DNA of 64,000 bases from Guadua angustifolia (Eukaryota > Streptophyta > Magnoliopsida > Poales > Poaceae): positions 62,001 to 126,000 of the forward strand of contig JAYEVE010000103.1 in the NCBI GenBank assembly GCA_036346375.1. Reading direction: 5' to 3'. This document shows positions 23,447 through 36,296 of the stretch, one piece after another. A model generated the notes under the pieces. It saw only the letters and a program-made list of their open reading frames with translations, ran no database searches and was not told the DNA's origin. The first letter of the stretch is position 1, and the number at the start of each line of letters is the position of its first letter. Position numbers and translations under genes: made by a program.

Positions 23447-24087
23447 TTGCAAGATATGATTTATGTTTTCAGGTTATATGTTACTCTTCTTGATCGTGGA
23501 GTTGTGAACTCCGTCAAAGACGAGCGCGGGGTTGGTTTGGAGAATTAATTTTGATGCTTCTGTTTTATCTGCTTGCTGTACTTATGTAAGGATGGGTGTT
23601 ATGCTCTTGAGTAGGACAATGCGATTGACTATAAATTTATTCTTTGTTGTACTTCGCTGAGTCATCGACTCACGGTTGTTGTTTGTATTGTGCAGGTACC
23701 TTGAATCAGGCATGCATGGATGGGGGTAGTAGCACAATCACGTTTTACAACATCACCTTTCCATCACGTCGATTTATAGTTCCGATCTTAAATAGCTCGC
23801 GAAGATTCTTGTAAAGGGTCATTTGCATTTATGTTTAATGAGTTCCTGTTCTGTAATAATGCTGTGGTGGAGTTCATTAATTTTCCATGGGATGTGTGAT
23901 TGGTTAGCTAAGGACCTGCTAGAATGATATCATATCTGCTTATGTTTTCTGTCTGCTGAGTGGATGTCCCTATTTCTCGAGAGGTCATGCCGAAATTTTG
24001 TAAATTTTGGTGGCTTAAATTTTAAGCCGGTCTTAGTAGTTTAGAGGGTTGGTAGCATCATGTGCGCTTGGTGTCGGCGTTCTAGCT

Positions 24088-24099
24088 TGGTATCAGAGC
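24088..24099 (+). other. Primer-binding site of LARD2 (iMet type)
   Basis: Exact TGGTATCAGAGC, complementary to the 3' end of plant initiator tRNA-Met, three bases after the 5' LTR end. Confidence 0.88.
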
Positions 24100-25909
24100 G
24101 GGCTTTAGGTCCGTGGCATGTGAATTTAGCAATTTTACTATAGAGTAAACTAAAAGTTGTTGTGTGGAATTAGAAACATGGCATTGGTATCTACTTTTAA
24201 AATTTGGCCTCAGGGCAATAACCTTAAAATCTGGAATAGCGTGGTTCATTAATTTAAAATTTGACACACTCTGGTGCACAGTAGGAAGGGATGGGTATCA
24301 TTGCATTACGCTTAAATGTGCATTTACGCTTTGATGATTGCATGTTAAATTATTGTTGCATATTGCTTTGATTGTAAAAAGGATTGTTTGAATCATTATG
24401 CTTCCGCCTTTGTACTTTTGACCCTATTAAGGGCCTTGGTTGTTGGTGTGGCCGTGGGAGAGGGTGTTGGTGGTTGTGGTGGGTAGGGCCACAACCAAGT
24501 CCGGGAACCTCTCGAGGTGAGGGTCGCTGCTTGTGGTGGCATAATTTAGAGAGTGAGTGGAGAAGGTCGGTTTCTTTTGGCTTCATTCCTTGGAGACAGA
24601 GAAAAGTTTGGTGATGAATCCTTTCAGATTGCTTTTACCGTTCTGGAGTTCGGTTTTTGCTGAATTCTTTGGTTTTTGTTGGTTACCGTGGGTTGCCTTG
24701 TGAAGAAAACATCTGTAGTTGTCGTTATCTCCATCTAAGAAAATTATTGAAGTTTATTTGGTGCAAAAACTTAAGTCGTGTGGATCTTTGGTGTTAAGGT
24801 CTTATCGGGAAGGTCATGGTTGGTCATTTAGTTTCCCCTTGTATCTATCTTCCTTAGTGGAAATTGTAAATCTTGAGATTTACCTGAAGAGTTTTTGTAT
24901 ACCAGAGTTGGGCATTTGAGAATCGAGTTCCTTTGTGATTTCTGGATGGGTTTCCTTGGAAAAAGAAAATTTTTATTGGTGTTGTTCATGTTTGTGAGTT
25001 GTCGTGTTATTTAAAGGGTCGGGGTCGCATCTTGTTTTCTTTCAGTGGGAAGGTGACCCGCGAGGATATTTGAGACTCTAAGCCTATGATGTATGGTTAG
25101 AGCATCGAGATGATGTAAGGTATTAATTTGGTTGAAGTGAATTGTGATGGTAAGTGATCCGAAGTGAAAGATGATTAGTATTTTATGCGAACAGTTGCGA
25201 GTCAGGGAATTGATTGGGATTACGGGATGGCGTACCGTTAAGGCTAATTTGATATTGATTGAGGAGGTTAAGGATCTTCTGTTTGATGAATCGATTATAG
25301 TAAGGGATGGGGTAAAGATGTGAGGATTGTTGGTTTATGTTGTTTTGGGCCAAGTAAAATTTGCGGACCAACTAAATGACGTAATCAATGTGTAACCAAA
25401 GATTAAGAACATACGAACAGAGTGCTTTGGTGCTTAGGTTGGTCCTTGGCGAATGTTGGGGTGAAGTATGTTTCATGGAGAGAATATTTAATTTGATGGA
25501 GCATTTATTGATTGCATGATTTTTCGGGAGTGCATGACTTTTTGGGGTAAGACGCTCTGATTAGTGGGCAATATAACTCCCCTAATTAAGTTGCATTTTG
25601 GTTAAGTTGCAGGAGTTGGCTTGATGATTGAAATGAGGATGAAAGAGTAGTTTTGGGAGGTACTCGGTTGATGGACTCTGAAATATTTTATTTCATTGAA
25701 CCATGCCAAACTTTTGCCTTGGCTAAGTTGTTTAACTCAAGAAATAATTGTGAAATTTACACTTAAGGAGTGTATGATTGGATTGGGCTCTATCAAGATC
25801 CTCTCTCAGGTAGATTTTAATGCTTTGGGTTCAAGATGATGTACGTGGTTTATTTGGTCAAATCGGGAATTGTATTTCCTTTGTGTTTTAGCTGGAATTA
25901 CAGGATATG
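24100..25909 (+). other. Non-coding interior of LARD2, first part
   Basis: Collinear with the reverse of LARD1 10698-8690. No gag-pol frame is present. The first 200 bases are the conserved leader. Plus-strand homology stops at GGATATGGAAG (25909), where sequence continues as the opposite strand of the same interior. Confidence 0.75.
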
Positions 25910-28900
25910 GAAGCAATCCGAAAGGATTCATCACCCAATTCTTCGCTTTGCCGCCAAAGAAATGAAGCCAATAGAAACCAACCTTCTCCACTCACTCTCT
26001 AAACTATGCCACAACAAACCATTTACTCTCACCTCGAGGGTTCCCATGCTTCCGTGGTGGCCCTACCCACCACAACCACCAACACACCACATCCACGACC
26101 ACACCAACCACCAAGGCCCTTAACAAGGTCAAAAGTACGAAGGCTTAAAGCATAATGATTCAAACAATCCTTTTTATAATCAAAGCAACATGCACAATAA
26201 TTTAACATTCAATCATCAAAGCTTAAATGCAATATTTTAAGCGTAATGCAATGATACCCATACCCATCCCATCTGCATCAGAGTGTGTCAAGTTTTAAAT
26301 TAGTTAACCACTCTAATTCAGATTTTAAGGTTATTGCCCGAAGGCCAAGTTTTAAAGGAGTAGAAACCTATGCTATGTTTCTAATTCCACATAGTAACTT
26401 TTAGTTTACTCTAGAGTAAAATTGCTAAATTCACATACCATGGACCTAAAACCCGCTCTGATACCAACTGTAACACCCCGGCACCAACGCACCGCAAATG
26501 CTACCAAAAAGACTCTAATTGACGCTTACAACACTCCGGAACCACTCATGCCCAGAGTATTCCCAACAAGATCCCAGAAATAAAAACGCGACAAAAAGAC
26601 CAATTGAGCTAATAACTCAACAAACGAGTCACTAAACCTTTTACCTCTAATAAAAGGTTGAAACCGACCTTGAAACTTTCTAAACTAGCTTAAAACTAAG
26701 TCACCGAATTTTAGAAAATTTCGGCATGACCTCTCTAGACAGTAGGACATCCACTCAGCAGACAGAAAGAAATTACAGTTCTGATATGATTCTAGCAGGT
26801 CCTTAGTTAACCAATCACACATCCAACAAAATTTAATAATTACACCACGACGGATGACATATTACAACCATAATCAATGCAACAAGGCTTTACAAATTGA
26901 TTAAATGGATTGATGCAAACGTGATGGTGTGACTACTCCCCCCATGCATACCGGTTTCAATGCACCTGCAACAACGCAACCAACAAGCGTGAGTCGATGA
27001 CCCAGCAAAGTACATGAGAGTAACAAATTCCAGATTTATCATACGTAAAACAAGAACTTAACCATAAGAGCAAGTAATGCAAATAAAACAACATCCGGAC
27101 AATAAGCATTTAAACCCAATTAAAGCAATAACTTGACCATACCAAAAATTTCTACAATCAAGCCAAAGATCTTGATAATAAAACCAATCAACTTCTATGA
27201 ACCGTTACTTAACGCTAACTCACAACGTCTCCCGACTCAACCACCCCCTTTTTACAACCCAAACCATTTTCATCAATTTAAGTCGAGTTCATAACTCGAC
27301 TTCACTCCACGGTAGTCATATAACCTAATTAGCAAGGCAATGAAATGCACTCAATCATCAAATTCAAATCAATCTCTCCTGACATACCACCACCACAAAA
27401 CTCATTATGAAAAATGCAATGCACATGAATGCTCATTTCAGCACATACCGGATCGCTTGAGTGCCCACTGTCGGTGTGCACCCCACGCCCCTTACATCCC
27501 GTGGAAGGTGCCTACTCTTACTGTCTCGCTCCCATTCACCTCGATGAATGGGACTACGAGGTAGGACTTTCGTGTTCACTACGTGTAAACACAGAGGCCC
27601 GCATCAGAATGGGTCGCCTCTTCCATTATGAATGCACAAATGCAATTTTCATGAATGAAATGCAACTTTTCATTCGATGCCAACACTAACATACCATAAC
27701 CACATACATACACAAAGCCAATTCTCACATTCATAAGTCACCAATGATACTAGTAAAATCAGATTCCACCATAAGACATGGCAACTCATCACGTTTACAT
27801 TATGCAACTACATCCTACGACCCGAGCCATATTCACACAATACACTTGCAATTAGATGCTCACATATACTATATTTATAAAAGACTTAACCGTTGGAACC
27901 AAACTCATGTTAGCCCCAATCACTCAGACAACATACTCGTTATAATCAACCTTACTAAAAACTCGGTCTCAATTAGAGTTCATCTAATTAATAGAGCAAC
28001 AATTAAAAATTTAAGGAGCATCACATATGAACACACATCCACACTCAATAACCCGATGTACTTGCATCCATTCCCTTAGCATTTTAATCATCATAAATAT
28101 TTTCATAAGAGGAAGCACTTTCTATTTATATCCAAGCAAGGCTTACCTCTTGCGTATGCATCGGCAATTACTTACGCTAAGAGCAACAATCGATTAATCC
28201 TTCTAGCCACAATCTAGGGAATGCACTTGCCTTTTATTGTAGACGGAGTGACGCAGGGTCGAGGCAACCCCCAAAGACCCTCTACCTGAAAATAGCAATC
28301 ACCGGTAAATACTCGCATTCGGGATAACTCACTTCAACTTCTCCTAATTAGTTCTAAGACAATTTCGTTTTAAGTAGTTGAAGACATTAGCACGATCTAC
28401 ACGAAATTCTCCCACTATATCTCGCATATTCGAATATTCTAATTCAACCATCTAGCCAAAACTTACACAATAGCTTAAGATCACAATTTCGTGAAACCCT
28501 AAATATTCTCAAACAACGGTGGTTGCACCAACCGAGCTATCTACAAATGTGATCTACTCCGTAGTCCACACCACACCATACCTTGGTATCTGTTGTCTAT
28601 TTTAATATAAATCAAGACAACCTCAAATGATAGGATTAGCGATTCCTGCGTTCGATCACGAATTTAACTAATCAAACAAAGACGATTTGCCTACCGAATA
28701 GGGGTTCCACTATAGTTTGAGTACTCTTCCCCTCAATAGTAGTAAAAGACAACTAATCCAACATATTAGAGCATGAATTCTCTTTACCAATCAATATTCT
28801 AAAGTCGAGCATATAGCAAGAATCAAAGAAATGACCAAATTTCCTACATCAATAAAAATATGCGTGATAACGATATGATCTCATCATTCTCATCTTATAT

Positions 28901-29930
28901 AAAATATCATGATCACATTCATCACAATGATTCCTTAAGTCTCATTCATTGTTATTCACCTTGTCCTACCCGAACTAGTGATGTCCATATGGCGATAACA
29001 TGCATTAGCGATTCATCAAGCAAATTAATCATGGCATTCAATCTTCAACTCACAAAGCTCAAACAATCGATGCATCGCAAGTGCTTCAAAATGATCGAGG
29101 CATCAGCTGATTAGAAGCATCATACACAAATACATATATAGTCCGATGATCTTCAAAAGAACATGATAACATGGCATCAACGGCAATTAACCCTAGCCAA
29201 CATTGATAAACTTGGGAGCATGACATCGATTCTAGCATTTCAAAGCCCATCTCTCAACCGTGCACACATCACTCACTGCGATACCACAACCTAAACCTTC
29301 TAGGCATTTCATCGAACACCTAGCATGCACAGGAAACACCCAAGCTAGACTTACCTCAAAGCTCATCCATGGAGGAAGGAGGGAGGGGGGGAGAGGTCAT
29401 GACCTAGGGGTGCCGTCCCGAGGCAAGATGATTGCCGAGGAGGCGCCGGACGGCGAGGGCGGGTCGGCCGAAGCAACAACACCTGAGGTCGGAGGCGACG
29501 CCGGCGTGCACGCACGGGAGAAGAGGAGCAAAGGCGCCGGGCGAGGGAGCAGGAGGCAACGCCAGCGCGGGGCAAGCACCGAGAGCACTTATGAGGGAGG
29601 AGGCGCGGAGGCCGCCAGAGGGGAGACGGCAGGGCAAGACGCCTGGCCGGGCCGGGTCCGACGGGGGCGCGGCTGGAGGAGGTCGCCATTGGGTCAACGG
29701 CAGGCGTCTTTGGAGGAGACGGCAGGGGCGAGCCAGCCTTAAGCACACGGCCAGAGAGGAAATCGGGAATGTTCGGCATGCTAGCTGAGGAAAGGAAAAT
29801 GGCTAGGAGAAACTATAGCCACACAAAGGAAAGATAGATGAGGTTAGGTGAGAGGAAAAATCCTTGGATTAATGAAGGCAAAACAATCACGACCAAAAGA
29901 AAACCCTGGAAAAATATTTGCGGTACTACA
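25910..29930 (-). mobile_element. Inverted half-element inside LARD2
   Basis: Minus-strand piece of the same superfamily: interior start (25910-26454), primer site (26455-26466, reads TGGTATCAGAGC), and one complete LTR 26469-29930 (3462 bases; TGTAGTACCG start at 29930, GGGTGTTACA end at 26469). Its LTR differs clearly from LARD2's own LTRs, so it is another, older or divergent subfamily member. Its 3' half is missing and about 500 bases of LARD2 interior (compare LARD1 8190-8690) are missing at the same place. The simplest reading is insertion of a minus element followed by a deletion with its left breakpoint at GCAATCC. GC-rich segment at 29340-29790. Confidence 0.75.
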
Positions 29931-30029
29931 GGAGTTTGGCGTGGTGTTTTAAGTTGGTAAAGAGTTCAAGACCTCTGTGTCTTTGATTTGCATAGTTGGC
30001 ATTCTTCGAATTCGGGGTCGAATTCCTTT

Positions 30030-30042
30030 AAGGGGGGGAGAG
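30030..30042 (+). other. Polypurine tract of LARD2
   Basis: AAGGGGGGGAGAG directly before the 3' LTR start TGTAATAC. Confidence 0.85.
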
Positions 30043-33000
30043 TGTAATACTATGAAATCTCTCTCTCTCTCTCTCTCTCTCTCTTTGTGTGGCTACCATT
30101 GCTTCATGGGATTGATATTTTTTTTTGTTTTCCCACCACTCTTCCTGGCTTCTTTTCCCCACCCGAGCCTTGCTCTCCCCAAGCCGACCTCGGGCTTTTC
30201 TTCCTGGCGCCTAGGCTTAGGTTGCCGATCGCGCCGCCTCACCATTCTTCGACCATTGCCGCCGCCCTTCGCCATGGCGGCCATCCCATCTCGGGCCTGC
30301 CTCCCGGCGCCCCAGCCCCCTGCCCCTGCGCCGCCGAGCCTCCCAGCTGGCGTCGCCCCTCCTCCAGCAGTAGAGAGCAGCAAGAAGCGGCGCCCTCCTT
30401 CCCTCGGCCGAAGCGGCGACTCCCCTGACTGGCGCCCAGTTTCCCTGGCCGGTGTCTCCTCTTCAACTTGGCTACCTCCCCCGGCAAGAAGAACATCAAG
30501 ACTAGCAAGGCGGCCAGGGCAGAAGAAGAGCAAGATTCGGTAGCTCTAGCAAAGACGGCAAAGAAGATGGCCCATCTCCCCCTTGCTTCTTGTGGTGAGA
30601 ACTCAAACAAGTTGAAATTTGTGGTGTTGGTTTCTAGTATGCATGCCAAGTGTTTGAGGAAATGCTTAGCTAGGTTTCCTTGAGAATGAAGTGTTGGTCT
30701 CGTTCCTCCCTAATTTGTTTTATTAGTGAGTATGGTTACGGTCTGTCTTTTGATATGGAATTGCTGCATGTATTGTTGCAAAGAAGTTTTATGTGAGCTC
30801 AACCAGTACTTGGTACCTGTAAAGTACTAAAGCATGATACATATGTAAAAGCACTTGGTTTAAACTGATGGAAGTAATTTTGAGCATTCAATTAATTATT
30901 GCAATTAAGGGCATGAATTAACTATGTAATTGATAAATACAAATGAGGTTGAGAAAAGAAGATCAAACTTTGGCTTGAAAGTGATCTATGTGAAAGTTGG
31001 ACCCCCCCAAACTATTCAGTTCTTGATCATTCCCGTATTCCTTATAGTGGACATTTCCAATTCCAGTTTCTGAACCCTAGTATTATATCTTCAGAAATAT
31101 CAAGGAGCTAGCTCATGAAATGTTTCAATTAGAGTCTTTTCAAATTGATGACTAAGAGTTTTAATTTAATTTATGCAAAAGAGTTGTATTCTTTTGTCGC
31201 GTGTTTCGAGTGTGCATAAAGTTGAGTTGGATGATTATTGTTTAATTGCAGAGAAGGTTCTGTCGGGAGTGGTCTCAACCGTGTGCCACTCCATTCTTCA
31301 ACGGTAAAAGGCAAGTGCATTCCCTAGATCATGACTAGGAGGATTTTGTTGGTTGACTGCTTCTAGCGCACTTAATTGTCGATGAATACGCAAGAGACAT
31401 TGCTTATGGTGATTAACAGGTAAAGGGAATGGGTGCAAGTACATCGTGTTATGGAGCGTGGTTGTGTATTCATATGTGATGCTCTCTAATTTAATGGTTG
31501 CTCTGCTAAGTAGAAGAACTTTAATTGAAAATGGGCTTTTAGTAAGGTTGATTATAGTAAGTATATTGTTCGAGTGAGTTAAGAATTACTTACTGCCATT
31601 TGATTATAAACATACTATTGTATATTAGTTTGATTTATCAATGGTTAAGCATAAGATCCCAAATTGAGAGAGAGCTGTTAGCGTGTTCTCCCAATAATAA
31701 GGTTTAAATGATTAAGTCATTTTTAGAGTTAGTATATTTGAGAAATTTCGTTGTACTATTAATTTATGCGATATGTTGCCCTGGTTTTATTCATGAGTTT
31801 GATTAGGCTAGTAGAATGATCATGTATGGATATGAGGAGGGTGGATGAAAGTTAGCAAATGGAAAGTGAGTCTTAATTTGCAAGTGTATTGTGGGGAGCG
31901 TGGCTCGGTGGCTTTATGATTGAAATTGTATGACAGAAGCGCTGTAATGGGTTGCCATGTCTTATTATTGAATCGGATTAATCTAGTATCGCTAGCAACT
32001 CATGAATGTGAGAATTGGCTAGGTTTATGTGAGTGGTTATGGCTATGTTAGTGAGGGCAATGATTGAAGGGGTGCATTTCATTCTTGTAAATTGCATTGT
32101 GCATTCATGATGAAAGAGGCGACCCATTCTGATGTGGGCCTCTGTGCTCACATGTAGTGGGCACGAAAGTCCTACCTCGTAGTCCCATATACGTGGTTGT
32201 ATGGGAGCGAGTCAAGAAGAGTAGGCACCCTCCACCACGGGGTGGAAGGGAATGAGAGGTGCACTGCGACGGTGTGCACTCGGCCATACCCCAGTATGTG
32301 CTAAAGAGGAGATGAGCATGCATGATGCATCATATGCATGGAAATTGTGCAACTGCATTGCATTGCCAATGATGGATCATGTTTTTATGAGTTGATTATG
32401 ATGCATGGATATGAGACTCTTCTTTTGTTTGGCATATTTGCATCTGCATTGCATTATAATGATGGTTTTAAGTTAAATGAAAAGGTATCGAGTTGAATCG
32501 AGTCATGGCCTCATCCAAAAAGATTAAAGAGATATGTGTCAGAGTTTAGTAATGGAGTGAAACAGGTGAGCATGCATAATGCATTGCATGATTGTTAAAG
32601 TGTGATTGATTATTCAGATTCTGTGTTCTCATGTCTGTGTGATGTATTATGCATATTTTGTATTTTTTTATGTTAGTGTGATTGATTATTCAGATTCTGT
32701 GTTCTCATGTCTGTGTGATGGATTATGCATATTCTGTATTCTTATGTCTGTGTGATGGAATGTGCATATTCCGTATTCTCATGTCTGTGTGATGGATTAT
32801 GCATATTCTGTATTTTTATGTCTGTGTGATGGAATGTGCATATTCCGTATTCTCATGTCTGCGCGATGGACTATGCCTATTCTGTATTTTCATGTCTGGT
32901 TGCAAGATATGATTTATGTTTTCAGGTTATACGTTACGCTTCTTGATCGTGGAGTTGTGAACTCCGTCAAAGACGAGCGTGGCGTTGGTTTGGAGAATTA

Positions 33001-33538
33001 ATTTTGATGCTTCTGTTTTATCTGCTTGCTGTACTTATGTAAGGATGGGTGTTATGCTCTTGAGTAGGACAATGCGATTGACTATGAATTTATTCTTTGT
33101 TGTACTTCGCTGAGTCATCGACTCACGGTTGTTGTTTGTATTGTGCGTACCTTGAATCGTGCATGCATGGATGGGGTAGTAGCACAATCACGTTTTACAA
33201 CATCACCTTTCCATCACGTCGATTTATAGTTCCGATCTTAAATAGCTCGCGAAGATTCTTGTAAAGGGTCATTTGCATTTATGTTTAATGAGTTCCTGTT
33301 CTGTAATAATGCTGTGGTGGAGTTCATTAATTTTCCATGGGATGTGTGATTGGTTAGCTAAGGACCTGCTAGAATGATATCATATCTGCTTATGTTTTCT
33401 GTTTGCTGAGTGGATGTCCCTATTTCTAGAAAGGTCATGCCGAAATTTTGTAAATTTCGGTGGCTTAAATTTTAAGCCGGTCTTAGGAGTTTAGAGGGTT
33501 GGTAGCATCCGCGGCGCGTTTGGCGTCGGGGCGTTACA
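30043..33538 (+). repeat. 3' LTR of LARD2
   Basis: 3496 bases, TGTAATACTATG to GGGGCGTTACA. Near-identical to 20596-24084 except the GC-rich segment about 30125-30540 and length differences in the (TC)n run (30058-30084). Contains the stem-loop block at about 32127-32280 and the minisatellite at 32707-32899. Confidence 0.9.
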
Positions 33539-33543
33539 GAAGG

Positions 33544-35612
33544 TTCACATGTTGATATTTATCAAGTTTCATGAGACAATAGGTATATCCATCTGTACCA
33601 CAACATAGCAAATTTATAGAAAATACGCGCATGCATAAAACAGTTGATAAAACAAAAGAAAAAATTAAATACTGGGATCAATATGATCAAAGGGGTGCTT
33701 GCCTTGCTTATTTGTCATTTACGATGAAGTTGTGGTCGCAGCTAACATTCTCGGTGATGGGGTTAATGACGTCGAGTTCTACACGTCGTTCAATGGAAAT
33801 ATAGCAAATAACCAATTTTAATAAGGGCAAAAAGAAGACAGACCGTAAATCAAATAAAAAATTGCTATAAAAAACATGCGTGATTTAGGGTTTGGGTTGA
33901 TGGACTTGACATTCTTACATTTCAGTTGATTATGTATATTTATACACGTTCATATTGTTAACAGCTTTCTGATCGAGCAATGCACGGTTTCTTTTATGCA
34001 TTATCTATTCTTGTTTTATGAATTCAAGAAGCAAAAATTATGTATTCTTATATTTATAATTTTGAATTCAAGATGCAAAAATTATCTAGATTGATAGAGT
34101 TAAACATTAGTCACTTTGTTGGGTGATATATGTATGTGTGTGTGTGTGAATAGTGCTCATTCCTTAATTAACTTTGCATAAGAATTAGTTTTGAATATGT
34201 TGGACCTGTTATGTTAAGTTTCTAGTTATATATTAGTGGTTTTTAAGAAGGTTCTAGTGATAAAAATATCTTAAGTATTGATTTCTTGTATATTATTAAG
34301 TTCGTTTACTTGTATTATGAATTTCAGAAGTTATAATACTTAGGGTTATTCGGCTAACAGAATTTATATGCAGAGTATGATAAAATAAGGTTATTTCTTC
34401 AAAATAAGGTAATCTATATATTGGGGTGTGTTTCTAAGCTGATTTTATAAATTTTAGGATTTATACGAGATATTTTATTCATTGCTGAAATAGCTTGTAC
34501 GGTATTATGGTTCTCATGCTTAACTATTCTCATAATATGATTCCGACGACCATAACACTTAGGGGTATTGAACTATTAGGATTTAGGTGGAAAACAAGTT
34601 GTAATAAGAATATTTTTTCCGATTATGGTAGTCCATATCCTAAGGAATATTTTTGGGTTCAGATGATGCCTGTAGAATTTATAAAAATTATTACAATACA
34701 CTATGCACAGATTTCTAAAATCTATTTTTCATTTATTATAGTATCTATATATTATCAAAACTTTTTGAAACTTTTTACATGAGTTCCTATTGGCCATATA
34801 ATGCTTTCGTAAAATTTTAAAATTAATATTTTTGTACATAACTTATAATAATTCGACATTGGTATTACGAGTTTTTAGCTTTTCTGCTTTTTGAATTTTA
34901 AATATCCAAATTAATTTATTATTTTTTTATTTTTTCTTTATATGTATTTATCTATCCAAAAGATAATATTAAATTTTAGCTCGAGATAACATTAGATTAT
35001 TTTTATTTAAATATGATAATTTTATGTTGCTAATCAAGAATCATTAATTGGCTTTCATTTCATGCACAATTGCTTTGGTATGACATTTTAAAATTCAAAA
35101 TGAGTCACTTGAAGTTTTTCTGGTTTATATAAAATTTTTATTTATTTTATTTCTATAATGTTTTTACTCTTCTCTTTATCTATCATTTAAGTTTATATTA
35201 AAAGGATTTCTCCTTTGAAGCAAAATCAAGAAAATCCAAGAAAAGTCAATAAAATCTAGATAATTCAGAAAAACATCATTGAATATAATTAAATATTAAT
35301 ATTTAATTTCTCATTATATTTTGAGTTTTGTATTGAAGAGAGAATGAAATCAACACAATAAAAGATTTTCTTAGGAACCAAAATTCAAGAAGAATTTCAG
35401 ATGGGATGAAATGTCAAGGTAAACTTATAGTTCCATTTTTTTTTTGATTTGAAGTTCTATTTTGCTGCTCATCCTTTTGTTACAGTTGGATTTCAAGATA
35501 TTGAAATAGAGGATAATATTTTTAATTCATTCTCTTAATTTTAATTAAAAATTTTGAATCTTATTTTCTAATTTTTTTATATTTTTCTTATTTAAAATTT
35601 CGGGATGTTACA
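33544..35612 (+). repeat. Older LTR, right part
   Basis: Continuation of the LTR starting at 19142. Strongly AT-rich, no coding capacity; the 95-codon frame at 34495 is compositional. A (TG)n run lies near 34137. Ends TTTCGGGATGTTACA at 35612. Confidence 0.45.
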
Positions 35613-36296
35613 CTTTTCACCCCAATCTATAGTACTACATACCTAAAACAAAATACAGCTACAAATCTAATTGTTTTGATTGCTAACCTAGGTTCAAAAT
35701 ATAACCTAAAATGCTAAAAAAACTCTGTTCCAAAGTGTGATCCTCTTTTATTCTCTTTGTTCTCTTCCCTACCCCTTTCCTCTACTCTTTTCTTTTAAAT
35801 GTAGCCCTCTGTCATCATTTGAAATGGTGACATAGGGTGAGGTTTCTGTCACCATTTCAATTGATGATTTGTTTACTCTGTGCAAGCATCTCTATCATTG
35901 TTTCAACTAATGATTCGTTTACTCTATCTCCATTTGAAATAGCGACAATTGGTGTGGCAACCCAAATGGCACTCTTTCGTTGGTTCAAATAGTGACAGAG
36001 TTGCCATTTCAATTGGTGACAAAGTAAATGTCATTATTTGAATTGGCGATAGAGGCTCCATCACCAATCGAAATGGCGACAAGGGTGTATTTCTATTATT
36101 TTTCAGAGTATTATTTTAGTAAAATTTTTAAAAACATTATTATTATTTAAAACGTGCCACTCGTTTGAGATTGATGAGTGGTTATCTTGTGTAGTGCTGC
36201 AACGCCTTGCTTATGCATTTGGCACATGACTAAATAAACACATGCCACTCTTTTGAGATTGACGATGGACTGTTAGGATGCTTTTTTTTCTATGAC
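35613..36296. repeat. Cluster of short direct and inverted repeats
   Basis: Between 35810 and 36090 the motif AAATGGTGACA and its inverse TGTCACCATTT recur many times with variants, for example TTTCAATTGGTGAC at 36013 and CACCAATCGAAATGG at 36063. The pattern resembles the subterminal array of a CACTA-type element, but no terminal repeat is confirmed. A TGCCACTC-TTTGAGATTGA phrase occurs twice (36157, 36243). No gene. Confidence 0.45.

Larger units (their letters stand above)
20596..24084 (+). repeat. 5' LTR of LARD2
   Basis: Starts TGTAATACTGTG and ends GTCGGCGTTCTA; the end has mutated from the GGGGCGTTACA kept in the 3' LTR. Contains a (TC)10 microsatellite at 20611-20630, the GC-rich variable segment 20680-21080, the three-stem-loop block 22689-22825, a 37-base minisatellite 23254-23445, and a TGAGTC-ATC-GACTCA hairpin near 23659. 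The 207-codon frame at 20605-21228 is in the GC-rich segment, is not preserved in the other LTR, and is not called as a gene. Confidence 0.9.
20596..33538 (+). mobile_element. LARD2: non-autonomous giant-LTR retrotransposon
   Basis: Complete plus-strand element bounded by an exact five-base duplication GAAGG (20591-20595 and 33539-33543). 5' LTR 20596-24084, primer site 24088-24099, interior to 30042 with purine tract at 30030, and 3' LTR 30043-33538. The LTRs (3489 and 3496 bases) are almost identical outside one GC-rich segment, so insertion is recent. The interior has no gag-pol. It is rearranged: plus-strand interior runs to 25909, then a minus-strand copy of the interior start (25910-26468) and a whole minus-strand LTR (26469-29930) follow, and plus-strand interior resumes at 29931. 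It sits in an older LTR that continues on both sides. Confidence 0.92.

Noticed and set aside
23195..23548. 117-codon frame with repeated DYAYSVFLCLCDGM-type residues
   Set aside because: Translation of the 37-base minisatellite; period not a multiple of three and no gene context.
29260..29788. Several overlapping 110-160-codon frames
   Set aside because: All phases on both strands are open because of GC bias in the same LTR segment. No domain is recognisable.
34495..34782. 95-codon frame in AT-rich DNA
   Set aside because: Lies in the AT-rich half of an old LTR, with no motif.
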